Source: JBBRHQ01 sp963781345 (GTDB taxonomy: Bacteria > Actinomycetota > Thermoleophilia > Solirubrobacterales > 70-9). Taken from it: 64,000 bases of DNA. The first letter of the stretch is position 1, and every line of letters begins with the position of its first letter. Shown piece by piece: positions 17,599 through 25,807 of the stretch. The stretch covers positions 496,001 through 560,000 of the forward strand of contig CAWAFQ010000014.1 in assembly GCA_963781345.1 (NCBI GenBank), in the 5' to 3' direction. A model generated the notes under the pieces. That model had not been told where the DNA came from. It was given only the letters and a program-made list of their open reading frames with translations, and ran no database searches. The position numbers were made by a program, and so were the translations under genes.

Positions 17599-18129
17599 CT
17601 ACTTTCGTTTCGGGTACTTGCAGCGCATCACGCCGGCGAACACGTAACCCTCGGTGAAGCTCCTGTTCGACGCGGGAGAGAGACCGACGCCCATCTTGCG
17701 GCCTCCCTCGCCGAAATCGATCGCGCCTCCCCCGACGGCACCGGCCGGCGTGCCCGGAATCTTGAAGTTGCTGAAAAGCTCGTTGTCGGATCTCCTGCGG
17801 AGGAACACCTCGGGGTCCTTGCCCCCGTAGAAGATCGTGTAGTGACGCCCGAAGCCGCTGAACACGGGCGCGTCGATGAACGCAGTGAGCGTGAACTTGC
17901 CCGAGTCGGACTTCGCGGCGGCGAAGAAGTCCTGATTGCCCTTCTTGCCGTCCACCCGGCAACGGCTCTTCGAGATCGTGTCAACCCGTCGTCCGCTGTC
18001 GCTGTTGAGGATCGTTACCTTGGCGCTCGCGACCGGTGCGAGCAGGGCAAGACCGAGGCCGAGTGCGACAAGGGCAGTGTTCAGGCGCTTCAGGCGGCCA
18101 ACCTTGCCAGAGTCCCACCCGCCGGTCAA
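17599..18129 (-). CDS. exported protein, function unknown
   Basis: From the TTG at 18129 the protein has a signal peptide 'LNTALVALGLGLALLAPVASA' followed by a mature domain of about 135 residues rich in Gly/Phe/Arg ('KSRCRVDGKKGNQDFFAAAK', 'SGFGRHYTIFYGGKD') with two Cys, one near each end. A longer ATG form from 18249 would bury the signal and overlap the membrane-protein gene, so the shorter form is preferred. Confidence 0.6.
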   Translation of the reverse strand: MTGGWDSGKVGRLKRLNTALVALGLGLALLAPVASAKVTILNSDSGRRVDTISKSRCRVDGKKGNQDFFAAAKSDSGKFTLTAFIDAPVFSGFGRHYTIFYGGKDPEVFLRRRSDNELFSNFKIPGTPAGAVGGGAIDFGEGGRKMGVGLSPASNRSFTEGYVFAGVMRCKYPKRK

Positions 18130-18151
18130 GTCCCCGCCGTCCGTCCAGCCG

Positions 18152-18439
18152 TTATCTCCGCAGCAGAAGCGCCAGGGAGGCCAGGAGCAGCGGGCCCGGC
18201 ACGTACCAGAGCCGCCCGACCGTGGTGAAGCAGATGCCCGCCGTCGCAAGGATCAGGAATCCCGCCAGCGCTCGTTCGCGAGTCGGCCCCCCACGATGGC
18301 CTTCCAGGTATCGGACGCAGATCAGTGATACAAGGCTGAGAACGATGGTGATGATCCCGAGCTGGACGGGGTGGAGCTTGTTCCCGGTCCACTCCGGGAT
18401 GTCGTCGCCAAACGCCCACTGAAGAACTCCGGCCATCAC
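18152..18439 (-). CDS. small membrane protein, function unknown
   Basis: 95 residues with three likely membrane segments: 'LGIITIVLSLVSLICVRYL', 'LAGFLILATAGICFTTVG' and 'VPGPLLLASLALLL'. It starts with tandem ATGs (MMAG). It is 22 bases upstream of the exported-protein gene on the same strand and may share its transcript. No family recognised. The gap 18440-18592 shows nothing. Confidence 0.6.
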   Translation of the reverse strand: MMAGVLQWAFGDDIPEWTGNKLHPVQLGIITIVLSLVSLICVRYLEGHRGGPTRERALAGFLILATAGICFTTVGRLWYVPGPLLLASLALLLRR

Positions 18440-18592
18440 GCCGAGGCTCCCGCCGGCAACACCGAGTCTGTAGCCGAGGGAGGGCAGGGCAGGGAGCCTA
18501 AATGCGGCTGCGGGAGACGACTGTTGGGCCGGATGATCCTGGCCTCAAGCCGGACCCGCGGCAGCGACCCAGGCCAACGCGTGCCCCCCGCG

Positions 18593-19693
18593 TCAGATCC
18601 TGAATCTCCTCTTCGCCGGCGAGGGATCGCTGGCGCCCAGGGGGTTTCGCGCCCTGACCCTGAAGGTGTGCTTGCCCCTGGCCAGATCCGTGTAGGTCTT
18701 CGGGGAGGCGCAGCCCCCAAAGGGCTCGCCGTCGAGGCTGCAGCGGAAGCTCGAACCGCGCTGCGAGGAGGAGAACGTGAAACTCGCCTTGCGCTTGCGG
18801 CTGCTGATGCTGGTCGAGTTGATCTTGGTGTTCGGGGGTGGCAGGGCATCGACAGCTATGCCGAACGGGCTAGCGGCGCCACTGATGAAGCTCTGGTTGG
18901 CGCCGGAGCCGCTGAGGTTGGCGCGGCCGATCGTGGTCGCCTCGCCGTTCGCGCCGTTGGTCCAGTAGACGTGGTGTGCGTCGACCGCGACGCCGACCGG
19001 CTCGTTGGCGCCAGCGATGAGGCTCTGGTTGGCGCCGGAGCCGTTGGGGTTGGCGCGACCGATCGTGTTCGCTCCGGCGTTGGCCCAGTAGATGTGCTTG
19101 GCGTCCACCGCAATCCCACCCGGGTTGCTGGCGCCGCCGATGAAGCCCGGGTTGGCGCCGGAGCCGTTGAGGTTGGCGCGGCCGATCGAATTCGTGGCGT
19201 TATCCGTCCAGTAGAGGTGGTGTGCGTCGACCGCGACGCCGATCGGCTTGACGGGGTTGATGAAGCTCTGGTTGGCGTCGGTGCCGTCGATGTCGGCGCG
19301 CCCGATTGTGGTTGTGCCGGAATTCGTCCAGTAGACGTGGTTGGCGTCGACCGCGATGCTGTACGGGACGCTGGCGCCGCTGATGAAGTTCGGGTTGGCG
19401 TCCGTGCCATCGATGTTGGCGCGACCGATCGAGTTCGTGGCGCCGTTCGCCCAGTAGAGGTGGCGGGCGTCGACCGCGACGCCGGCCGTGAAGTCGGCGC
19501 CGCTCATGAAGCTGAGGTCGGCGCTCCCTCCACCCAGAGCGCCGCGGGCGATCGTGCTCGTCCCACCGTTCGCCCAGTAGATGTGGGCGTTGGCGACCGC
19601 GGGCGCGATCGCGAGCGCGGCGAGCGCAAGGGCTGCGAGCTTGGCTAGCTTCGCGGTCCTGGCGGATGCGGGGCGAAGCGGGCGATCAGACAA
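18593..19693 (-). CDS. exported six-repeat YWTD-type beta-propeller protein
   Basis: The TTG at 19693 has GGGAGG 8 bases upstream, which fixes the start. A signal peptide follows ('LAALALAALAIAPAVANA'). Six tandem repeats of about 41 residues (residues 45-290) each carry '.HLYWAN..TNSIGRAN..G', matching LDL-receptor class B (YWTD) blades; six copies make one closed propeller. The C-terminal 80 residues form a beta domain with paired Cys ('FRCSLDGEPFGGCASP', 'LARGKHTFRVRARNP') also found at the end of the protease at 28960-30519. Presumably extracellular; the ligand is unknown. Confidence 0.85.
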   Translation of the reverse strand: MSDRPLRPASARTAKLAKLAALALAALAIAPAVANAHIYWANGGTSTIARGALGGGSADLSFMSGADFTAGVAVDARHLYWANGATNSIGRANIDGTDANPNFISGASVPYSIAVDANHVYWTNSGTTTIGRADIDGTDANQSFINPVKPIGVAVDAHHLYWTDNATNSIGRANLNGSGANPGFIGGASNPGGIAVDAKHIYWANAGANTIGRANPNGSGANQSLIAGANEPVGVAVDAHHVYWTNGANGEATTIGRANLSGSGANQSFISGAASPFGIAVDALPPPNTKINSTSISSRKRKASFTFSSSQRGSSFRCSLDGEPFGGCASPKTYTDLARGKHTFRVRARNPLGASDPSPAKRRFRI

Positions 19694-19846
19694 CGGCGAA
19701 CCTCCCTGTTTCCTGCGCTTGGAGTGGCCTTGCCGGATTGGGCGGCCTGGGCTCAACACTAACTGCTAACGCTGGTCGCGCCGGCGACTTTCCCCACCGC
19801 CAATGGCCCCGGTCTCGACGGCGCGTGATGTGAGAGGGTCGGCGGC

Positions 19847-20554
19847 GTGCCCGAGTCATTCTCCGTACCTGCGGCCTTCAACGGGCCCGTCGACAGCGGC
19901 AACGGTGGATACTGCTCGGGCGTCGTCGCCGGCTTCGTCGAGGGGCTGGCGGAGGTCAGTTTGCGGGCTCCGGTGCCGCTCGATACGCCGCTCGACGTTG
20001 TCCCCGAGACCGACGGCTCGGTGCGCGTGTACGACGGCGAGGCGGTGATCGCCGAGGCGCGTCCGGTGGCTGGGATCGACCTCGAGATTCCGGCACCGGT
20101 GAGCCCAGACGAGGCGCGCCTGGCGGCGGCCTACTACAGGGGATTGGCCGATGGCGTCTTCAGTCACTGCTTTGTCTGTGGGCTGGCGCGCGAGGACGCG
20201 TTTGGAGTCTTCGCCGGTGCGGTCGAGGGCCGGCAGCTTGTCGCGTCGCCGTGGAGGCCGCCGGCTTGGACGGCCGACCGGGGCGGAGTTGTGCTCGCGG
20301 AGTTCATATGGGCAGTGCTCGATTGCCCGACCTACTTCGCGCTGTACCAGGACCAAGAGCTGCCGCTGAGCATGCTCGCGCGCTTCGCTGCACGGATCGA
20401 CGGGCCCGTCGTCGCCGGCGAGGAGCATGTCGTGATCGGGTGGCCGATCGAGATCGACGGCCGCAAGCACCACGCGGGATCGGCCGTGCTCTCGACCAGC
20501 GGTGAGGTCCTTGCGGTTGCCCGTGCGCTCCTGATTGGGCCGCGCGACGAATAG
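19847..20554 (+). CDS. hotdog-fold thioesterase-like protein
   Basis: 235 residues from a GTG start. The middle has 'HCFVCGLARED', a CFVCG signature seen in PaaI-like hotdog proteins, and 'GGVVLAEFIWAVLDCPTYFA' plus 'HHAGSAVLSTSGEVLAVARA' look like hotdog strands and helix. The N-terminal half may be a second, degenerate hotdog unit. Possible acyl-CoA thioesterase; substrate unknown. Confidence 0.6.
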   Translation: MPESFSVPAAFNGPVDSGNGGYCSGVVAGFVEGLAEVSLRAPVPLDTPLDVVPETDGSVRVYDGEAVIAEARPVAGIDLEIPAPVSPDEARLAAAYYRGLADGVFSHCFVCGLAREDAFGVFAGAVEGRQLVASPWRPPAWTADRGGVVLAEFIWAVLDCPTYFALYQDQELPLSMLARFAARIDGPVVAGEEHVVIGWPIEIDGRKHHAGSAVLSTSGEVLAVARALLIGPRDE

Positions 20555-20693
20555 GAATCCGTACTCGCCCGACGGAACTCGGGTGCTCGAGCTGAAGACT
20601 CCGAAGCCACCACCTGGGGCCGGGTTGGTTGCGATCGGCCGGCCCCAGGGCTTAGGCTCGGATTCAGACGGCAGCCACAAGCGGGAGAACGCG

Positions 20694-21233
20694 ATGCTCA
20701 AGAAGGTGCGCCACCGCCTCACCTACGCCAACGTGATGGCGACGGTCGCGGTCTTCATCGCTCTCGGGGGCGGCGCATACGCCGCATCCCAGCTGAAGAA
20801 GAATAGCGTCGGCTCCAAGCAGATCAAGAAGAACGCGGTGACCGGCGCCAAGGTCAAGAACAACTCACTGACCGGCTCCGACGTCGCCGAGTCGACCCTC
20901 GGCCGGGTCCCGGCAGCAGCCAGCGCCGAGCCAGCCGCCTTTGCGCATGTCAGCAGCGATGGCGTTCTCGATCAGGCGAGGTCAAAGAACGTCGGGTCGG
21001 TGGCGCTGACAGGCACCTCGACCTACTGCTTCTCCGGCCTTCCGTTCACCCCAAGGGGCGGCCAGGCGACCATCGACGAGCTCGACTCGGCATTCCAATC
21101 CGCGCAGTTTGTGGCCGGAACGGGCTCTTCGTGCCAGGCGGGAACTCAGGCCTTTGTATTCACCATTGAGCCGGGGTCGGTCGCGTCGGGGAAGGGCTCG
21201 CCCGCCGCGTTTTACGTCGTCTTCTACCGGTAG
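20694..21233 (+). CDS. exported protein with repeated Lys-Lys-Asn motifs, Thermoleophilia style
   Basis: The ATG has GGGAGAA upstream. The N-terminus 'LTYANVMATVAVFIALGGGAYAA' is a signal or anchor segment preceded by Lys/Arg. It is followed by short repeats 'LKKNSVGSKQIKKNAVTG', 'AKVKNNSLTGSDV', which resemble collagen-like or pentapeptide stalks. The C-terminal 110 residues form a small domain with two Cys ('TYCFSGLPF', 'SSCQAGTQ'). The type is very common in Solirubrobacterales genomes (family knowledge). Function unknown. Confidence 0.75.
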   Translation: MLKKVRHRLTYANVMATVAVFIALGGGAYAASQLKKNSVGSKQIKKNAVTGAKVKNNSLTGSDVAESTLGRVPAAASAEPAAFAHVSSDGVLDQARSKNVGSVALTGTSTYCFSGLPFTPRGGQATIDELDSAFQSAQFVAGTGSSCQAGTQAFVFTIEPGSVASGKGSPAAFYVVFYR

Positions 21234-21241
21234 CGCTCCAT

Positions 21242-22234
21242 CTAGCCCGCCTCGACTCCGACCACGAAGTCGATCTCCGGATCGAGGATCTGGTCGATCA
21301 GCTCCTGATCGGGGGTTACGCCCATCTCGCGGCAGCGGTTGCGATAGTGGCGGACCTTCTGGTCCTGGTACTTCTGCACCTCGAGACCCGGGACGGCCTT
21401 CTGGTACTCGACCAGGCCGACGACGTTGCCGCGGTAGGCGTCGAAGACCTCGTGCACGATCTCCTCGTAGTCGGGGTTCTTCTCGATCAGGGTCCGGCAG
21501 GAGCCGGTGCCGAAGGTGATGTGGCGGCCCTCGTCGAGCAGGATCAGGCGGAAGCCCTCGCGCAGGGTGGGGAAGGCGTCCCAGAGGAGGGTGGTGTCGA
21601 TGACGATCTCGTAGGAGGGCATCGTCAAGACGCCCTCGACGAAGGCGTTGTAGGCAGTCGAGAAGCGCACGAAGGCGCGCTCGATCTCCTCCTCGGTGCC
21701 GTCCATTGCGGCTTCGAGCAGGGCCCGGCCGTACCTGGGCAGCGCTTCGTGGAGGACGTCTCGCACCTGGAAGCGCCCGCTCGGGTCCACCGTGGCGCCA
21801 CGGACGAGGAAGTGCCTGGCGACCTCCTCCGGTTCGAGGATGCCGACCACCTCGCTGTGCCAGCGCATGAAGAACTCGGCGTGCTTGGCCTCCTCCATGA
21901 GGAAGGTCGAGAGGTAGGTGACCCAGTCGAAGCGCCCGAGCGCGTGGGAGGCGGCGATCATCGGCACCAGCTCGTCGGTGACGGCCTGCTCGCCGGCGAG
22001 GAAGCGGACGGTGACGCCGAGCAGGCCCTCGCGCTGCGCCGGGGTGATCTGGTTCCAGTCCTCGGCGTCCCCGGTGAAGTCGAGGTCGTCGACGTTCCAG
22101 ATCCTGTTGATCGCGAACTTGTATTTGCGGTAGACGGGTCCCTTGATCATCTCGCGGGTGAAGTGGAAGCGGCGGACCACGTCTGGGTCCAGCTCTCCGT
22201 TGCCGCTGCTGCCGTTGACGAGCTCCTCGGCCAT
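21242..22234 (-). CDS. R2-like ligand-binding oxidase (R2lox) / NrdB-like ferritin-fold protein
   Basis: Di-metal (Mn/Fe) carboxylate protein of the ribonucleotide reductase R2 superfamily. The metal ligands are visible: Glu in 'LAGEQAVTDELVP', Glu and His in 'MEEAKHAEFFMRW', Glu in 'AFVEGVLTMPSYE', and Glu-His in 'LLDEGRHITFG'. Length (330) and sequence fit the R2lox group rather than class Ib NrdF; no nrdE is present. It likely oxidises a bound long-chain fatty acid, though the physiological role is unknown. Its ATG overlaps the stop of the DUF1059 gene by one base. Confidence 0.85.
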   Translation of the reverse strand: MAEELVNGSSGNGELDPDVVRRFHFTREMIKGPVYRKYKFAINRIWNVDDLDFTGDAEDWNQITPAQREGLLGVTVRFLAGEQAVTDELVPMIAASHALGRFDWVTYLSTFLMEEAKHAEFFMRWHSEVVGILEPEEVARHFLVRGATVDPSGRFQVRDVLHEALPRYGRALLEAAMDGTEEEIERAFVRFSTAYNAFVEGVLTMPSYEIVIDTTLLWDAFPTLREGFRLILLDEGRHITFGTGSCRTLIEKNPDYEEIVHEVFDAYRGNVVGLVEYQKAVPGLEVQKYQDQKVRHYRNRCREMGVTPDQELIDQILDPEIDFVVGVEAG

Positions 22235-22410
22235 CAGCTCTCCGCCTCCTCCTCGACCTCCGTGGACATGTCGATGATCACATCCTCCAGCTCGAAGCTG
22301 TCATGCCTTTCGGCCATGTGGCGCTGGACCGCCTCGACCAGGGCCTGCTCATCTGCGGCGACAACCACCTCGCCGCAACCGGCTTCGAGGCACTCGTACT
22401 GGCGGGCCAT
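22234..22410 (-). CDS. DUF1059-type small protein coupled to R2lox
   Basis: 58 residues, found by reading the bases upstream of the R2lox gene: 'MARQYECLEAGCGEVVVAAD' then 'ALVEAVQRHMAERHDSFELE' and an acidic tail. The paired Cys in the first turn and the central 'VQRHMAERH' are typical of DUF1059 small proteins. The stop and the R2lox start overlap (TGATG), so translation is coupled. Probably metal-binding; the role is unknown. Confidence 0.85.
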   Translation of the reverse strand: MARQYECLEAGCGEVVVAADEQALVEAVQRHMAERHDSFELEDVIIDMSTEVEEEAES

Positions 22411-22563
22411 GGTCTCGACCGTAGGTTAAGCCCTGGCCTGAAGCCGCGCGGCGCCAAGAGTCCGGGATCGGCGCCGAGCGGTCCTGGATGTCGACGCCAG
22501 GCGGTGCGGCAATCGCGAGGTCGGCCCGCCCGGTGGGGCTTGTAGATGTAGCTCGCTGACCGA

Positions 22564-22612
22564 GTCGAGTGGACGATTGCCTCTGTCATATCGAGGTTTT
22601 CGTCCACTCGAC
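22564..22612. repeat. perfect 13-bp inverted repeat with 23-base spacer
   Basis: The arms GTCGAGTGGACGA (22564-22576) and TCGTCCACTCGAC (22600-22612) are exact reverse complements. They sit between DUF1059 and the lipase remnant, in sequence with no other gene. Possibly a transposon-end scar, a hairpin or an operator. The surrounding 22411-22636 has no recognisable gene. Confidence 0.65.
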
Positions 22613-22636
22613 CGAAGCAGCCACCGCTCACGGCGC

Positions 22637-23292
22637 TAGATGCAGGCCGATCTACCTCCGCCACTACAACCGCGGGCGCGGCGTCGTCCTCATCGGTCAC
22701 TCCCAGGGCGCGCGGTTGCTGACCGCCCTGCTCGGCGATGAGATCGATCCCGACCCCGGCGCCCGTGCCCACCTGGTCTCGGCTCTGCTGATGGGCGGTC
22801 ACGTCACCGTGGCCAAGGGCCGAAACCTCGGCGGCAGCTTCCAGCACCTGCCGATCTGTCGCAGCGATCAACGCAGCGAATGCGTCGTCACCTACGCGAG
22901 CTTCGACGCGGAGCGGCCCCGACTCCTTGTTCGGGCGCGTCTCTGACCCGTTCGATCCCAGCGGCGATCCCAACAAGCTGAAGATCGCCTGCTCCAACCC
23001 GGCGGCGCTCTCCGGTGGAAGCGGCGACCTGCAGCCCTACTTCACCTCGTCGGGGCCGACCCCGTGGGTGCGCTACCCGGGCCTCTACCGCGCCCGCTGC
23101 ATGCACAAGGACGGCGCCGACTGGCTCCAGGTCGACGCCACCCGCATCCCCGGCGACCCCCGCCCGGTCGTCACCCCGAGCGCCTTCCTCGGGCCGGGGT
23201 GGGGCCTGCACATCCACGACGTCAATCTCGCCCTGGGCAACCTCGTGAAGCTGGTCAAGGCGCAGGGCAAGGCCTACCTGCGCGGTCGCTGA
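22637..23292 (+). pseudogene. DUF3089-type lipase/alpha-beta hydrolase remnant
   Basis: The central piece has 'YLRHYNRGRGVVLIGHSQGA', the nucleophile elbow GxSxG of the DUF3089 lipase family, but the first third of the protein is missing. The frame breaks near 22917-22920: 'TYASFDAERP' continues as 'DSLFGRVSDPFDPSGDPN' only if one C of a four-C run is dropped. The C-terminal part then runs to the stop with the late His region 'GWGLHIHDVNLALG'. The start coordinate is approximate. N-terminal loss suggests a genuine pseudogene, unlike the housekeeping frameshifts. Confidence 0.65.
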
Positions 23293-23346
23293 GGGCGGCG
23301 GCGGTCGTGTGCGGGTTCCGCCGAGTCGCGATGTAGCTTCCGCTTC

Positions 23347-23796
23347 TTGGAAGAGCGAAGCAATCTCTGGCCCCTCGTCCTCGGCGGTCTCGCCCTCGTC
23401 ATCGGAGTCGTCGCGATGTTGATCGCGATCGACGCCAAGAACAGCACCACCAGCGACGAGGAGCTGGCGCATTCGGTTCGGACCCAGATCGAGAAGTCGG
23501 TGCCGGCGCTGAAGCTTGCCCTCGCCTCTCAGAGCAAGGCGATCGCCACCGCGGGCGCCCGCCTGCGCCAGGCCGAGCGCGCCCAGAAGCGGCTCGCCGG
23601 GGGCCAGGCGATCGACCGCAACGACCTCAACAATCTCTCCGCGCAGATCAAGGCGCTGCAGGGCGACGTCAACACGCTCACCAACGACGTCAACGCCCTC
23701 AAGAACGAGCAGAACAAGACCCGCGACTCGCTCGCCAACCTGACCTCGAGGGTGGACCGCCTCGAGGTCCAGGTCCAGCAGAAGAAGAACAAGTAG
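23347..23796 (+). CDS. membrane-anchored coiled-coil protein
   Basis: The TTG start gives one N-terminal membrane segment 'WPLVLGGLALVIGVVAMLIAI' and then about 115 residues of heptad-rich, Lys/Glu/Asn/Leu sequence ('SAQIKALQGDVNTLTNDVNA', 'LTSRVDRLEVQVQQKKNK'), a long coiled coil. 149 residues. Possibly a spacer or scaffold at the cell surface; function unknown. Confidence 0.65.
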   Translation: MEERSNLWPLVLGGLALVIGVVAMLIAIDAKNSTTSDEELAHSVRTQIEKSVPALKLALASQSKAIATAGARLRQAERAQKRLAGGQAIDRNDLNNLSAQIKALQGDVNTLTNDVNALKNEQNKTRDSLANLTSRVDRLEVQVQQKKNK

Positions 23797-23861
23797 CGGC
23801 GACCGCCCAGTAGCGCCAGCCGCCCAGCGGCTGCTCGGCAAGTCGCTCCCGCCGCCTAGCT

Positions 23862-24203
23862 CTAGCGGCTGCGTGGCTTGCGGCGTCGCCCCGACACCAC
23901 CCGCCCTCGGGCCTCGAGCTTGTCGGGTCGTGTCTCCTTCGCCTGCACGCGCTCAACCCCGCGCAGCTCCGGGATCAGCAGCTCCTCGGCGCAGCGGCGG
24001 TGCCAGTGGTGGTGGTCGGTTCCGCCGAGGCGCCTGACGTTTTGGACGACGACGTGCTCGGCCCCGATCTCGATCTCGCCGTGGCAGCCGGGGCAGCGAT
24101 AGAGCTTCTGCGAGATCCCCCGGATCAGCCAGACCTCGTCACCGTCGGCGTTGCGCCCGAGGAGGCTGAAGCGGGTATTCGGAAATCCCTCGTGCGAGTC
24201 CAT
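23862..24203 (-). CDS. small zinc-ribbon hypothetical protein
   Basis: Starting at the ATG at 24203 ('MDSHEGFPNTRFSLLG') gives 113 residues. A probable metal site is formed by 'YRCPGCHGEIEIG' and 'HHHWHRRCAEELL' (two Cys, then His/Cys). Databases tend to label such actinobacterial proteins 'ATP/GTP-binding', but no P-loop is visible. The C-terminal tail is Lys/Arg-rich. It is divergent from the kinase gene at 24277. Confidence 0.65.
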   Translation of the reverse strand: MDSHEGFPNTRFSLLGRNADGDEVWLIRGISQKLYRCPGCHGEIEIGAEHVVVQNVRRLGGTDHHHWHRRCAEELLIPELRGVERVQAKETRPDKLEARGRVVSGRRRKPRSR

Positions 24204-24276
24204 CTCGCGCTGCAGGTTAGGCGAGGGGTTCTGCGACCATCGTCGCCGATGCATAGCCGCCGGAGCCGTACCTCAG

Positions 24277-25752
24277 ATGGCTGAGCTGGAGGAAGGATCC
24301 CTCTTCGCGGGGTACCGGATCGGCCCGATGCTCGGCCGGGGCGGAATGGGGGTCGTTTACGAGGCGACGGAGACGGCGCTCGATCGCAACGTCGCGCTGA
24401 AGGTGATTGCCGCCGACGCCGCGGCGGATGAGGTCTTTCGCGAGCAGTTCGAGCGCGAGTCGCGGGTGGCGGCGCGAGTCGATCATCCGAACGTGATCCC
24501 GATCTACGCCTTCGGCGGGGAGGGCGGGAGGCTCTTCATTGCGATGCGCCTCGTCCCCGGCCTCGACCTCGGCGCAAAGCTGGCGCAGCGCCGCCTCGAG
24601 CCCGCCGAGGCGGCGCGGCTGATCGGCCAGGTCGCGGAGGGCCTCGACGCGATCCACGCGGCAGGCCTCGTCCATCGCGACGTCAAGCCCTCGAACATCC
24701 TGCTGGCGGGGGTGGAGGGATCCGAGCACGCCTATATCGCTGACTTTGGCCTCGCCAAGCAGGCGGCTACGACGAGCGGGCTGACCCGCGGGGGGCGGGT
24801 GGTCGGAACCCTTGACTACGTCTCGCCCGAGCAGATCGAGCAGGGTCCGGTGGACGCGCGCGCCGATGTCTATGGGCTCGGGTGTGTCCTCTACAGGGCG
24901 CTGACCGGCAGGGTTCCCTTCGAGCGTGAGACCGACGCGGCCAAGCTCTGGGCCCACGTCCACGAGGATCCGCGCCCGCCCTCCGCGCTTGGCGGCGTCC
25001 CGACCGACTTTGACCCGGTGATCGAGCGGGCCCTGGCGAAGGAGCCGCGTGATCGCTACCCATCCGCCGGCGACCTCGGCCGCGCCGCGATCGCCGCCGC
25101 TGCGGGGCGCGAGGTGAGCGCATCGGAGCGTTGGGTCGCGACCGGGGACGCCGCCGCGGCGCCGAAGTTGATGCTCGAGAACGAGCAGGGCTCCACCGGG
25201 GATCTGGCACGGCGCTACGCACACGAGGAGCCGACGCCGCGGCTTGGTCCCGACGGGCCCGCCTCCCGGCGAAGGCGCCGCAGAGTTCCCCCGGCGCTGA
25301 TCTTCGGCCTCGTCGGTGCCGCGGTCGGGGTCGGGGTCTTCCTGGTCGAGCGCCCGGGCGATTCGGGCCCCTCGCCGGCTGCCAAGCGGCTGATCGGCCG
25401 CGCCGACGAGATCTGCGCGGAGAGCCGGGGCGCCTTCAACGCTGTCGCATCAGGGCGCGTTGACACCTTCGCGGAGGCCGCGCGCCAGGCGCAGAGGGAG
25501 CGGGTGATCGCCCAGGATGCGCTGGCGCGGTTGCGCCATCTGAAGGCGCCGGAGGAGATCGCCACACGCTGGAGCGCCTACCTCGAGCTTCGCCAGATCC
25601 AGATTCGCCGCTTCGAGCAGGCGCGAGACGCCGCGCTGAGGGGAGACAATCCCGCCTACGAGACCGCCCAGCGAAAGATCGCCAAGGGCGAGGCACTTCG
25701 ATTCCAGGCCGCACGGGAGATCGGCCTGCGCCAGTGCAGCCGTGGCGCCTGA
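24277..25752 (+). CDS. PknB-like Ser/Thr protein kinase with extracellular Cys domain
   Basis: Membrane Hanks-type kinase. Residues 10-280: glycine loop 'LGRGGMGVVYEA', Lys in 'VALKVI', catalytic loop 'HRDVKPSNILL', 'DFGLA' and 'GTLDYVSPEQ'. A cytoplasmic linker follows, then one membrane segment ('PALIFGLVGAAVGVGVFLV', about residues 338-357). The outer domain of about 130 residues has one Cys near each end ('ADEICAES', 'LRQCSRG'). No PASTA repeats are present, so ligand sensing differs from classical PknB. The next gene is a paralog. 491 residues. Confidence 0.92.
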   Translation: MAELEEGSLFAGYRIGPMLGRGGMGVVYEATETALDRNVALKVIAADAAADEVFREQFERESRVAARVDHPNVIPIYAFGGEGGRLFIAMRLVPGLDLGAKLAQRRLEPAEAARLIGQVAEGLDAIHAAGLVHRDVKPSNILLAGVEGSEHAYIADFGLAKQAATTSGLTRGGRVVGTLDYVSPEQIEQGPVDARADVYGLGCVLYRALTGRVPFERETDAAKLWAHVHEDPRPPSALGGVPTDFDPVIERALAKEPRDRYPSAGDLGRAAIAAAAGREVSASERWVATGDAAAAPKLMLENEQGSTGDLARRYAHEEPTPRLGPDGPASRRRRRRVPPALIFGLVGAAVGVGVFLVERPGDSGPSPAAKRLIGRADEICAESRGAFNAVASGRVDTFAEAARQAQRERVIAQDALARLRHLKAPEEIATRWSAYLELRQIQIRRFEQARDAALRGDNPAYETAQRKIAKGEALRFQAAREIGLRQCSRGA

Positions 25753-25807
25753 GCGGCCACCGGGCGCGCGGGCACCGAGGCGCGGGCACCGGGCTAGGGT
25801 GTAGGAC

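Noticed and set aside
18371..19648. Long plus-strand ORF of 425 codons with repeated VGA/GAVRPVDVV units
   Set aside because: It is the antisense shadow of the YWTD propeller repeats; the minus-strand protein has a signal peptide, ribosome site and recognisable fold.
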